NCBI RefSeq assembly: GCF_036884255.1
Contig: NZ_CP145605.1
Span: 682,001-746,000, forward strand
Origin: Paenibacillus tundrae
GTDB lineage: Bacteria; Bacillota; Bacilli; Paenibacillales; Paenibacillaceae
Length of the DNA stretch: 64,000 bases
Direction: 5' to 3'
The translations under genes were made by a program, and so were the position numbers. Positions 55,885 to 64,000 of this stretch are shown one piece after another. Position 1 is the first letter of the stretch, and every line of letters starts with the position of its first letter. The notes beneath the pieces were generated by a model that had not been told where the DNA came from, did no database searches, and saw only the letters and a list, made by a program, of their open reading frames with translations.

Positions 55885-56985
55885 ATGAGTATGGATAAAT
55901 TAAAAGTAGGCGTCGTTTATGGCGGAAAATCTGGCGAGCACGAGGTATCGCTGCAAACGGCGTTTGCTGTAACAAATGCATTTGATTATGAGAAGTATGA
56001 ACTAGTTCCTTTTTACATCTCCAAGCAAGGTACATGGAAAAAAGGTTCTGTGATGCATGCGCCATTCGCGCAGATCGAAGACCTGAAGCTAGAACAAGCT
56101 GCGGGCGGAACTCAGGAAGCGCTGAACGCGCTATTCGGTCGCCTGTACGGTGGAGAAGAAGCTTTGGACGTGATGTTCCCACTGCTGCACGGCACATTCG
56201 GTGAAGACGGAACGATCCAAGGTATGTTCGAGATGGCAGATATGCCTTACGTTGGTGCGGGTGTACTCGCTTCAGCAGGTGGTATGGACAAAGTGGTAAT
56301 GAAGAAATTGTTCGCACAGGCGGGTATTGACCAATGTGCCTTCACTTATTTTAACGCGACACAATGGAAACAATCTGAGCATGAAATGATCGTTCAGGTT
56401 GAAGATCAGCTAGGTTATCCGTGCTTTATCAAGCCGGCAAACCTAGGCTCAAGTGTGGGCATCTCCAAAGCACGCAACCGGGATGAATTGAAAACAGCTG
56501 TAGAATTCGCACTTCGTTATGATACGAAGGTAGTTATTGAGGAGTTCGTTGAAGCACGCGAAGTCGAGGTGAGTGTGCTAGGAAACGATGAACCGATGGC
56601 TTCGGTGCCAGGAGAAATCGTATCCTCCGGTGAATATTATGATTATGCTGCTAAGTACATTGACGGACAATCACAGATGTTGATTCCTGCACCACTCGAT
56701 CCAGAAGCGGCAGATCGTATTCGTGAAGCGGCGTTGCAGGCATTTCGTGCAATCGAAGGCAATGGTATCTCCCGCGCGGACTTCTTCATCCGCAAATCGG
56801 ATGGCGCCTTGCTCATTAATGAAGTGAACACAATGCCAGGTTTCACACCGTACAGCATGTATCCTTTGCTGTGGCGTGAAACGGGTGTAGCGTATGCGGA
56901 GTTGCTGGATCGCATGATTGAGCTGGCTCTGGAGCGATACAACCGCAAACAAGCTCTAAACTACGAAAATGGAGTGCAAGTATAA
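55885..56985 (+). CDS. ddl: D-alanine-D-alanine ligase
   Basis: A 366-residue ATP-grasp ligase making D-Ala-D-Ala for peptidoglycan. Conserved parts are YGGKSGEHEVSLQTA, PLLHGTFGEDGTIQGMFE, KPANLGSSVGISKA and EVNTMPGFTPYSMYP. The omega-loop reads EYYDYAAKYIDG, with Tyr rather than the His found in VanA-type D-Ala-D-Lac ligases, so normal substrate choice is expected. ATG 55885 follows CGGAGGTTACGC. It is near but not in the VanRSYZ-like cluster. Confidence 0.95.
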   Translation: MSMDKLKVGVVYGGKSGEHEVSLQTAFAVTNAFDYEKYELVPFYISKQGTWKKGSVMHAPFAQIEDLKLEQAAGGTQEALNALFGRLYGGEEALDVMFPLLHGTFGEDGTIQGMFEMADMPYVGAGVLASAGGMDKVVMKKLFAQAGIDQCAFTYFNATQWKQSEHEMIVQVEDQLGYPCFIKPANLGSSVGISKARNRDELKTAVEFALRYDTKVVIEEFVEAREVEVSVLGNDEPMASVPGEIVSSGEYYDYAAKYIDGQSQMLIPAPLDPEAADRIREAALQAFRAIEGNGISRADFFIRKSDGALLINEVNTMPGFTPYSMYPLLWRETGVAYAELLDRMIELALERYNRKQALNYENGVQV

Positions 56986-57042
56986 TTTCGGATTTTATAA
57001 AATGAACTTATTATTTACACGCTAATTTAAGGAGGGATAGGC

Positions 57043-57366
57043 ATGGGATTTCAGACTGAATTCAATTCCGTATGCAAATTCAAAAGCGAACAAGAACTAT
57101 TCGAGCTGCTTGAATATGGCCGTGGCAAAATGGTTAAACAAGGATTCCGGGTATTCCCTACCGGACAGAAAGTCATTGCGTACACACCGGACAATGTGGC
57201 GGTTGCCATCGTGAAGATTGTTGCTTCCATTGCGGAGATTAACTTCCAAAACCAAGAGGTGACCGAAGTAGAGATGCAACTCATCCGTAAATTAACGGAA
57301 GAAGAATCACGCATCCAGACTGCACTTGCCGACGAGATGTTCTTTGGAGAGCAGGCGCAGGGTTAA
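57043..57366 (+). CDS. Conserved hypothetical protein, 107 residues
   Basis: A 107-residue soluble protein that I do not recognise. It has a helix (SEQELFELLEYGRGKMVK), strands (FRVFPTGQKVIAYTP and VAVAIVKIVA) and a closing helix rich in Glu. Such small alpha/beta proteins occur widely in Bacilli, but I cannot name the family. AAGGAGGGATAGGC precedes ATG 57043. It is 57 bp after ddl and may be co-transcribed with it. Confidence 0.78.
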   Translation: MGFQTEFNSVCKFKSEQELFELLEYGRGKMVKQGFRVFPTGQKVIAYTPDNVAVAIVKIVASIAEINFQNQEVTEVEMQLIRKLTEEESRIQTALADEMFFGEQAQG

Positions 57367-57493
57367 TCAACCGATTTGGTGCCTGAGCGATTATGGTCTT
57401 TCGTTTAGGGTAAAACTTGGTTATATACAAGTTGGCAAAGCTCGGCGTATCAGAGTCGGGCAGAATTGCCGCCCATAGAGAGGAAGAACTTTC

Positions 57494-58495
57494 ATGCTCG
57501 TGCGTTTTGGTTACGTGGCTATGTCTGTGCTTGTGGAGAATGCTTCACCATCGCGCACAATGACCATGGCCAGCTTCAAAAAGATCGACGACAGGCAAGC
57601 AGCCATTCGTAAGCTGGAACGGATCGCGGCTGAGAATCTACACAATACGTTACGATTACTCAGACATAATCGCGGGAGTCATATTCATGTCTACCGTTTC
57701 TCCTCCAAATTAATTCCACTCGCAACGCATGAGGATCTAAGTGATTGGGATCCATTTCCGGCACTAAAATCTGATTTTGCAGCGATAGGTGAATTTGTGA
57801 AGGAGAATCAGATGCGTGTATCGTTTCACCCTGATCATTTTACGGTACTCAGTACACCTCGTGAGGAAGTGCTGCGTAATTCGATCAAGGATCTGCGTCA
57901 TCATGTGCGGATGCTGGATGCAATGGGTCTAAATGCAACTGCCAAGAACAATATACATATTGGTGGTGCATATGGGGACAAGCCTTCTGCAGCACTTCGT
58001 TTTGAAGAGAACTTTATGAAGCTGGACAGGGATATTCAAGAGCGGATCACGCTCGAAAATGATGACAAAACCTTCAATGTGCCCGAAACTCTAGCGGTGT
58101 GTGAACATTTAGGGCTACCGATGGTACTGGATATTCATCATCAGTGGGTCAACAACGAAGGGGAAAAGCCTTGGGAGCTGTGGCCTAACATTCTGAAAAC
58201 ATGGACGTCACCCCTTGCCCAGGCAGATTCACCAGCGGATCGCCCACTCGTACCTAAGATTCACGTGTCCAGCCCGAAGAGTGAGAAAGATCCGCGTGGT
58301 CATGCGGACGGCGTAGAGGTAGAGCCGTTGCTGGATTTTTTAAGGCACATTGCTGCAGATACTCCTGCGCTGGATGTTATGATTGAGGCTAAACGTAAAG
58401 ATGAAGCGTTGGTTCAATTGATGCAGAAGTTAGCGTTCTATCACGAAGAGGGCGTGGAGTGGGTAGACGAATCAACGGTCATTATTCATCCCTAG
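57494..58495 (+). CDS. uvsE: UV DNA damage endonuclease
   Basis: A 333-residue TIM-barrel endonuclease that nicks DNA 5' of UV photoproducts and other lesions. Conserved parts are VRFGYVAMSVLVENASPS, HNTLRLLRHNRG, FHPDHFTVLSTPR, NNIHIGGAYGDK and LDIHHQWVNNEG; several His, Asp and Glu residues would bind three metal ions. The C-terminus ends with IEAKRKDEALVQLMQ. This length is normal. It starts after GAGAGGAAG at ATG 57494 and appears monocistronic. Confidence 0.94.
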   Translation: MLVRFGYVAMSVLVENASPSRTMTMASFKKIDDRQAAIRKLERIAAENLHNTLRLLRHNRGSHIHVYRFSSKLIPLATHEDLSDWDPFPALKSDFAAIGEFVKENQMRVSFHPDHFTVLSTPREEVLRNSIKDLRHHVRMLDAMGLNATAKNNIHIGGAYGDKPSAALRFEENFMKLDRDIQERITLENDDKTFNVPETLAVCEHLGLPMVLDIHHQWVNNEGEKPWELWPNILKTWTSPLAQADSPADRPLVPKIHVSSPKSEKDPRGHADGVEVEPLLDFLRHIAADTPALDVMIEAKRKDEALVQLMQKLAFYHEEGVEWVDESTVIIHP

Positions 58496-58594
58496 TGCCA
58501 AAAGAGGCTTAGGCAACTAGAAACTTTACCTCCAAAGGGACGTATACTTCTAACAAGTATTTTAATTTTTTCGTAGATTGATATAGAAAGTAGA

Positions 58595-59467
58595 GTGAAC
58601 GCTTTGAATGAGAAGGAAAAGACACCTTATGTCGTGACAAGCAAAAGCTATACTGCCGTCGCCATCAATGCAGCTTCCAAAGCTGGAGAGTGGATCAAGA
58701 GTCGCCTTGGAACGGTAAGTGAACTTGGAATCAAGTATTCTCCGCAAGATCTGGTAACCGAAGTGGATAAAGGAGCGGAACAGATGATCCGCCGCCTCAT
58801 TCTTACCCATTTTCCTGAGCATGCTATTCTGGGTGAAGAGGGCGTGGAGCCCGGACCTGAGGCTTCTGCTAGAGCGCTCCAAGAGATTCAAGATGAAGAG
58901 TATCTTTGGATTGTTGACCCCGTGGATGGCACGACCAATTTCGTGCATGGATTTCCGTTCTTTTCGGTATCTATCGGATTAGCACATCGTGGTGAAGTTA
59001 TTGTAGGTGTTATTTACGATCCTTCACGGGATGAATTATTTGTAGCTGAAAAAGGAAAAGGCGCCTACGTTCATGGTAATCGTATGGGTGTATCTGGAGA
59101 GCAAGAGCTGGCGCATAGCCTTGTCGCTGTTGGCTTCCCTGCTGATCCTAACTATACCCTGCCTATTAATATGGCTGCTGTACAAGCGCTTGCCCCACAG
59201 GTACGTAACTTACGTGCTGGCGGTTCAGCTGCATTACATCTGGCTTATGTTGCAGCAGGACGACTTAGCGCTTATACGGAAATCGGACTGAAACCATGGG
59301 ATATTGCAGCAGGCGCACTACTCGTTGCAGAGTCTGGTGGCACAATTACAGATACGGTTGGAACACCGTACGATCTGTCCGTTAGCCATATCGTCGCGAG
59401 TAATGGCAAAATTCATGACGCCCTGACAGGTGTACTGAAGGAAGCCAAAGCTACGGGTATGGAGTGA
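58595..59467 (+). CDS. Inositol monophosphatase family protein
   Basis: A 290-residue Mg2+-dependent phosphatase of the IMPase/SuhB/FBPase superfamily. Motifs are DLVTEVDKGAEQ, ILGEEGVEPG, the metal site WIVDPVDGTTNFVHG and the substrate site GLKPWDIAAGALLV. The length is slightly larger than usual due to the N-terminal 25 residues. The physiological substrate (inositol-P, NADP or others) is unclear. GTG 58595 lacks a strong ribosome site; TTG 58604 is a nearby alternative. A small gene follows 71 bp downstream. Confidence 0.9.
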   Translation: MNALNEKEKTPYVVTSKSYTAVAINAASKAGEWIKSRLGTVSELGIKYSPQDLVTEVDKGAEQMIRRLILTHFPEHAILGEEGVEPGPEASARALQEIQDEEYLWIVDPVDGTTNFVHGFPFFSVSIGLAHRGEVIVGVIYDPSRDELFVAEKGKGAYVHGNRMGVSGEQELAHSLVAVGFPADPNYTLPINMAAVQALAPQVRNLRAGGSAALHLAYVAAGRLSAYTEIGLKPWDIAAGALLVAESGGTITDTVGTPYDLSVSHIVASNGKIHDALTGVLKEAKATGME

Positions 59468-59537
59468 GCGTAACTTATCCAAGCTTGAATAACTTGTCAT
59501 CGTAATCATGTGAATTCAATCAAAGGAGCGAATACCA

Positions 59538-59831
59538 ATGGATGAATCCAAAGAACTGGAACAACGGCTCAGAGATATGCTGATGGAAGGGGACATGGAG
59601 GACTCCGGCGACGCCGAACAGCGTGAACGTCAATTGATTCCTCCCAAATATGAAGTGCGGATCCAGACGGAGCGCGACCCCATTGTCGAAGAAACGTTGA
59701 AATTCCGTCAATTAGCACGTGAAGTAGACGATCGTTATGATCGTTATCTGGAACGAGCTGCCGGTAACAAACCGGATACTGACACAGTGGATCCCAATCA
59801 TTCCAAAGGTGCAGATCCGTCGCAAACTTAA
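59538..59831 (+). CDS. Small charged hypothetical protein, 97 residues
   Basis: A highly charged protein (many Glu, Asp, Arg) with no hydrophobic core and probably partly disordered. The N-terminal helix reads KELEQRLRDMLMEGDMED and a central conserved-looking segment ERQLIPPKYEVRIQTERDP is followed by a coiled helix. The function is unknown. CAAAGGAGCG precedes ATG 59538. A perfect 13-bp hairpin at 59885-59923 probably ends transcription. Confidence 0.75.
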   Translation: MDESKELEQRLRDMLMEGDMEDSGDAEQRERQLIPPKYEVRIQTERDPIVEETLKFRQLAREVDDRYDRYLERAAGNKPDTDTVDPNHSKGADPSQT

Positions 59832-59884
59832 CCAATGGCCAATGTGTGACTATAATTAGACATAGCCAACGAATAAGAATGAAC

Positions 59885-59923
59885 GAAATAACAGGTTATC
59901 CCGTCCGGGAAACCTGTTATTTC
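59885..59923. terminator. Hairpin, probable terminator
   Basis: GAAATAACAGGTT / AACCTGTTATTTC perfect 13-bp stem with a 13-nt loop; the T-run is weak. Confidence 0.7.
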
Positions 59924-60061
59924 ATGTGTCCCATCTGTAGTGGGGACAACCTCTACTTTATAATGATAGAATAGAATGACACGCACTTATGTCATTAGAA
60001 TGACGGATGTACTATATAATCGTGTAAAATGATAGATTCGCGAAAAGGAGTGTTAACGAGA

Positions 60062-61390
60062 ATGAAGCGTAAAGTTACATGGGGAAATACAGCAGCAGGA
60101 TTAACAGCGAGTATGTTAGCCGGAATGTTGCTCTTAGCATCATCTGCACTGCCTGCACATGCGGCAGAGGCAGGTACAAGCACATTACCAGCGAGCACAA
60201 CCGAAGCATCGTTGCCAGCGAAGAAAGATGCAGTAGCGGTAACGAAGGAGTTTCGTATCGTAACCCTGGGAGATTCTATCACTGTGGGATACGAGCCTAA
60301 TTTGAAAGAGCAAGAGCTACCATATGGCTATGTAGAACGTTTGCAGGAGCAAGGCTTGCTTCATGGTCGTACGCAAGTGGATAACTTCGGCATTGCTGGG
60401 TTGAAGAGCAGTGGTCTGAAGACGTTCACGACGGCAATTAAAGAAGGCAAAACGCTCACGTCTGAAGCGATTCAACCAAGTCTGCCAGACCCAAGAGCTG
60501 GACAGATCGGAGCGAATACCGCTGCCATTCGGGAGAGTATTGCTCAAGCGAATCTAGTAGCCATTACAATTGGCGGAAATGACGTATCGGAATTGCTCGG
60601 TACAGCCAACAAGCTGAGTGATCAGGAGCTGCAAGAGAAGGTAAAAGAATTACTTACAACATATACAGCGAATATTAGTGCAACGATTACTGACATTCAT
60701 GAGATTAATCCAACCGCTCGAATTGTGATTGCTGATCAATATCAACCGATGCCAGAGGTAGCAGGCAAGGAGCTTTATGCTAAACTTATGGAGGCATCCA
60801 AAGCCTTCACAACAACGATTGATGGAATTGCTGCTCAATTCACTTCCCAAGGGATCGATGTACAAGTAGCTCACGTAGCGAAAGAGTTTATTGGTGGCGA
60901 AGGTACGATGACACATATGATCAGAGATCGTGATTTCCATCCGAATCAATTGGGATATGCATCGATTGCTGAAGTGTTTTCCAAAACCATCTGGGGCAAC
61001 TATACGAAACTGACAGTTCCAGCAGCAGGCGAGCCAATGAACATTATCGTCGGCGGCAAAACGCTGGATACACCGTACAAACCGATCATCCGTAGCGGCA
61101 AGAACTTTGTAGCCATTCAGGATATCGTGAACGCGGTTGGTGCAACAACGGTTTGGGATAACAAAACATCTACAGCTACAATTACTTATGGTGATCGTAA
61201 GGTTGCTGTGAAGATCGGTGCGAATGCGGTTCTAGTTAATGGAGCATCGGTTAAGGTTGACACACCTGCCTTCCTGAACAAGGTAGGCAAAGAGTCCAAA
61301 ACATACGTACCTCTTGCTATGGTAGCAGAAGGTCTTGGATTTGACGTGCAATATGTAGCGAAGCTGAAAACGGTATTCGTGAATCCGTAA
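60062..61390 (+). CDS. Secreted SGNH/GDSL esterase with C-terminal stalk domain
   Basis: A 442-residue exported hydrolase. The signal peptide is cleaved near AHA (34). The SGNH blocks are TLGDSITVGYEP (Ser72), then ITIGGNDVSE and DFHPNQLGYAS with catalytic His and Asp. Residues 330-442 match the copper-amine-oxidase-N-like stalk domain (GKTLDTPYKPIIRSGKNFVA and KTYVPLAMVAEGLGF), common on secreted Paenibacillus enzymes. The substrate is unknown (lipid, acetyl-xylan or other esters). ATG 60062 lies behind AAAAGGAG. It is monocistronic with a terminator at 61409. Confidence 0.9.
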   Translation: MKRKVTWGNTAAGLTASMLAGMLLLASSALPAHAAEAGTSTLPASTTEASLPAKKDAVAVTKEFRIVTLGDSITVGYEPNLKEQELPYGYVERLQEQGLLHGRTQVDNFGIAGLKSSGLKTFTTAIKEGKTLTSEAIQPSLPDPRAGQIGANTAAIRESIAQANLVAITIGGNDVSELLGTANKLSDQELQEKVKELLTTYTANISATITDIHEINPTARIVIADQYQPMPEVAGKELYAKLMEASKAFTTTIDGIAAQFTSQGIDVQVAHVAKEFIGGEGTMTHMIRDRDFHPNQLGYASIAEVFSKTIWGNYTKLTVPAAGEPMNIIVGGKTLDTPYKPIIRSGKNFVAIQDIVNAVGATTVWDNKTSTATITYGDRKVAVKIGANAVLVNGASVKVDTPAFLNKVGKESKTYVPLAMVAEGLGFDVQYVAKLKTVFVNP

Positions 61391-61408
61391 TCGTTACTTC
61401 GTATCCGA

Positions 61409-61461
61409 ATAGGCAGAGGGTTCCTTCATTTCAGAGGGAATTCTCTGTCTATTTGTCTTTT
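61409..61461 (+). terminator. Intrinsic terminator
   Basis: AATAGGCAGAG / CTCTGTCTATT stem with a 23-nt loop and a T-rich tail, 20 bp after the esterase stop. Confidence 0.78.
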
Positions 61462-61620
61462 TATTCGCGTACATCGTGAATAGATTGTTTCATGACTCCA
61501 AAAGTTGAATAAATATGACTTGTCATCTGACCATGGATGTGTAAATATGAAAATAACTTACAGTCGTTCTACACGCCATAAGAAGCATCGTACCCTTCTC
61601 CAGTCAAAGGAGCGCTTTGG

Positions 61621-63408
61621 ATGAGGAAAATTAAGAACGCTTTCATGACGTTGCCAATACATCACAAAACCATCCTTCTCATCGGGCTTTTGATGTTGGT
61701 CAGCTTCACCTTTTATGTCTCCGTCCTGCGATATGTCTTCAGCATCTATGACCGTCAGATTTACGAGAAGTCATCACAGGTTCTTAATATGTCCTCTGTA
61801 GGCATCGAGAATCAGCTTCGGGAGATCACGAATCTATCCTTCAAAGTCATGTCGGACGAACCGCTACAGCAATATCTGCTGCAGTTGGAGAAGGCAGAGA
61901 CGGGATACGAAAAGAACAGTGTACGCAAGAAGATCACCAATCGACTTGTCGCTTATGCAGGCTCGGAGAAATACGTGTATTCCATGATATTTATTGATAA
62001 TGATAAAAATATTATGGCTGCGGGAAACCGAGAGGGTGTATCCGAAGCAATGCAAAATGAGCTGGTTGCGCTCGGTGAGCAGCATTCTGGTGCAAATGCA
62101 TGGTATACCGGCGGGGATCGCCAAGCGAGATTGCTATCGGTAAGACAGGTGAAATCCTTCATTGGCGGTGCGTTTACACTGGATAAGCTGGGGACGTTAG
62201 TGATTCGTGTTCGATTGGATCGCATTGTCCAGGATCAGATGCAGCATCCGGCAGAGGATTCTCAGCTACTCATTACGGATGGTAGAGAAGTCATCTATCC
62301 AACTGAACCCTCAGTCAGTGAATCTGAAATTGAGTCAGAATTGAAGCGAATTCAGCCATATGGCATTGCTATGTTTGAACAAGGAAGGAATTTTGTCGCC
62401 CGAGCTCATTCCTCCTACACAGATTGGGTGTACCTGTATATGACTCCCTTTGATCAGATGTTTAAGCAGGTTCAGTTTGTCAAACAGCTGGTAACGGTTA
62501 TTTTCATTGTCATATTTCTGGCGGCACTTATATTCGGATTCCGTTTCTCGCGTAGCATCACTCAGCCTATTGCCCATTTGATCAAGAAAATGCGCAATAT
62601 TGAAAAGGGTGATCTCGACAAGCTGGAGGAAGCTGCACTTGGTGATATCCCGTCTTCCCCGCAAAATGAGGTTGGGCTATTACATCGAACCTTCAAAATG
62701 ATGCTACAGCGCATCCGTGAATTGATTGATGAGAATTATGCCAAGCAGCTGGTGATTCGTGAGACAGAGTTGAAAGCGCTTCAGGCGCAGATCAACCCTC
62801 ACTTCTTATATAACACTCTGGAATCGATCAATTGGCTCGCCAAAGTTCAGAAACAACGTCAAATCTCTGAAATGGTAGAGGCACTTGGGTTTTTGTTACG
62901 AAGCTCAGTGAATATGTCTGAAAAGTGGATTACGCTCGAAAGAGAATTGGATATCGTGCGCAGCTATGTGACGATTCAGCGTACACGCTTTGAGGAAAGA
63001 CTTGATTTTGACATGGAGATTGCTCCTGAAGTGGGAACAGCACGGATTCCTAAACTGACATTACAGCCTTTGGTGGAGAACGCCATTCATTATGCGCTGG
63101 AACCAAGCATAGATCCTTGCCGAATTCGCATCCGAGCGAGGGCAGACGGGGATAAGGTGATTATTGAAGTGGAGGATGATGGTCCGGGAATGACAGCGGA
63201 ATTCCTACAACAATTGCAGGAGGGACAGATTCAGACAAGAGGGCAGGGCATTGGGTTATCAAACATTCAAGAACGGATCAGACTGACCTTCGGTGATGAA
63301 GGCACAATGGTCATGAGCAGCAGCCCTGGATCAGGAACTGTAGTATCGATCAGCATACCTTGGATTAGAGAGGACGATGACGATGTACAAAGTGATGCTC
63401 GTAGATGA
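61621..63408 (+). CDS. YesM-type sensor histidine kinase
   Basis: A 595-residue kinase. Membrane helices lie near 17-39 and 290-312, with a 250-residue extracellular sensor of dCache type between them. A HAMP domain (about 312-375) follows, then the His_kinase domain with [20 protein letters not shown] and an ATPase domain with [12 protein letters not shown] and [13 protein letters not shown]. Such kinases control sugar-uptake and polysaccharide genes in Paenibacillus. The ATG at 61621 follows AAAGGAGCG. The response regulator gene overlaps its end by 26 bp. Confidence 0.93.
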   Translation: MRKIKNAFMTLPIHHKTILLIGLLMLVSFTFYVSVLRYVFSIYDRQIYEKSSQVLNMSSVGIENQLREITNLSFKVMSDEPLQQYLLQLEKAETGYEKNSVRKKITNRLVAYAGSEKYVYSMIFIDNDKNIMAAGNREGVSEAMQNELVALGEQHSGANAWYTGGDRQARLLSVRQVKSFIGGAFTLDKLGTLVIRVRLDRIVQDQMQHPAEDSQLLITDGREVIYPTEPSVSESEIESELKRIQPYGIAMFEQGRNFVARAHSSYTDWVYLYMTPFDQMFKQVQFVKQLVTVIFIVIFLAALIFGFRFSRSITQPIAHLIKKMRNIEKGDLDKLEEAALGDIPSSPQNEVGLLHRTFKMMLQRIRELIDENYAKQLVIRETELKALQAQINPHFLYNTLESINWLAKVQKQRQISEMVEALGFLLRSSVNMSEKWITLERELDIVRSYVTIQRTRFEERLDFDMEIAPEVGTARIPKLTLQPLVENAIHYALEPSIDPCRIRIRARADGDKVIIEVEDDGPGMTAEFLQQLQEGQIQTRGQGIGLSNIQERIRLTFGDEGTMVMSSSPGSGTVVSISIPWIREDDDDVQSDARR

Positions 63409-64000
63409 TGAGCGTGTCATTCTAGAGGGGATTTCCCAGGTGGTCGATTGGGCCGCAGCAGGCACAGAGCTGGTGGATACGGCAAGGAACGGAATTGAAG
63501 CATTGGACAAAATTGGGCAATCCCGTCCTGACATTATCATTACGGATATTTCCATGCCTGGTCTAGATGGTCTTGGACTTATTGAGAAGGCATCCGAGGC
63601 CTATCCTGATCTACGGTTTATTATGTTGTCTGGTTATAAGGAGTTCGAGTATGCCCGCAGAGCCATGCAATATGGGGTGAAGCATTATCTGCTGAAGCCT
63701 TGTAATGAGAATCAGATCCATGATGCCTTATCCGAGTTGCTACAGGAACAGCAGGATGCCCAGGTGAAGGAGCATGTAGCCGGAGAGATGAAGCAGAGAC
63801 TGCAACGGGTTCTTCCACATGTGAAAGAACAGTTTCTGCTTGAATTCATGACGAATCGAACCTATGGACCAGGTGACTTGGAATACTATCAAGAGCTGTT
63901 CGATCTGGAGCTTGAGGATACTGAAGTTCGCCTATTGCTGTTCCGAATTGCAGATGAGCATGATTACAGTCATTTATTTGCGATCAAGAATATCGCGAAT
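63383..64000 (+). CDS. YesN-type response regulator, 5' part (cut by window end)
   Basis: The frame starts at ATG 63383, inside the end of the kinase gene, and is still open at 64000, giving 206 visible residues. It begins [20 protein letters not shown]; the phospho-acceptor Asp is in [14 protein letters not shown], with [17 protein letters not shown] and YLLKPC further on, the typical YesN receiver. The C-terminal AraC-type DNA-binding domain lies beyond the window. It works with the YesM-type kinase. Confidence 0.93.
   Translation, partial: MYKVMLVDDERVILEGISQVVDWAAAGTELVDTARNGIEALDKIGQSRPDIIITDISMPGLDGLGLIEKASEAYPDLRFIMLSGYKEFEYARRAMQYGVKHYLLKPCNENQIHDALSELLQEQQDAQVKEHVAGEMKQRLQRVLPHVKEQFLLEFMTNRTYGPGDLEYYQELFDLELEDTEVRLLLFRIADEHDYSHLFAIKNIAN

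Noticed and set aside
55885..56985. D-Ala-D-Lac ligase (VanA-type) near the Van-like cluster
   Set aside because: The omega-loop has EYYDYAAKY with Tyr, typical of D-Ala-D-Ala ligases; no vanH or vanX neighbour is present.

Overview
The window looks like a chromosomal segment of a Paenibacillus-type Firmicute. Supporting signs are strong AGGAGG-type ribosome sites, frequent GTG and TTG starts, an S-layer-homology (SLH) surface protein, EcsAB, bacilliredoxin, octanoyltransferase LipL, YesM/YesN-type two-component genes and intergenic repeats of a kind I associate with Paenibacillus. The genus is an inference from gene content; I cannot name a species. Most of the window is ordinary housekeeping DNA with small accessory patches. 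No rRNA, tRNA, CRISPR array or prophage was seen.

Layout. 1-5.8 kb: the end of an MFS antiporter, UspA, aldehyde dehydrogenase, a MerR/TipAS regulator, free-methionine-sulfoxide reductase and GNAT. 5.8-8.2 kb: a structured ~175-bp repeat, a 14-helix drug exporter and a convergent MarR regulator. 8.2-11.6 kb: two adjacent secreted repeat proteins of unknown function, the second with a 43-residue tandem repeat. 11.7-22.6 kb: EcsAB, a BaiN-type flavoprotein, a PAS histidine kinase, bacilliredoxin, NadE, a hydrolase, AcpS and MutY. 22.6-25 kb: a repeat-rich intergenic zone invaded by one intact IS3-family element. 25-33.1 kb: SodA, LepB, a QueG-Ogt fusion, an HD-GYP protein, FolE and LipL. 33.3-40.8 kb: a 1232-residue SLH protein, a second superoxide dismutase carrying an extra helical domain, a hydrolase and an IclR regulator. 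40.9-43.3 kb: a TPP riboswitch and thiC. 43.4-47.4 kb: two very small genes, a racemase-like protein and a WYL/GyrI regulator pair. 47.5-51.5 kb: a VanR-VanS-VanY-VanZ-like cluster containing a second copy of the structured repeat and followed by a second repeat family. 51.6-64 kb: aconitase, amidase, Ddl, UvsE, inositol monophosphatase, a GDSL esterase and a YesM/YesN pair cut by the window end.

How the genes work together. The VanRS/VanY/VanZ genes suggest a cell-wall stress response that trims peptidoglycan D-Ala termini; there is no vanHAX, and the Ddl 5 kb away looks like an ordinary D-Ala-D-Ala ligase. QueG and FolE (queuosine and folate precursor chemistry) lie in one gene run, with a DNA-alkylation repair domain fused to QueG. 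ThiC is controlled by thiamine pyrophosphate through a classical riboswitch and terminator.

The most unusual signals are non-coding. A ~175-bp repeat occurs twice with conserved nested inverted repeats, and its stems differ between copies in ways that keep pairing. A second repeat family has GTTCAAAAAG ends. A 23-nt dispersed motif has one copy split exactly by the IS insertion.
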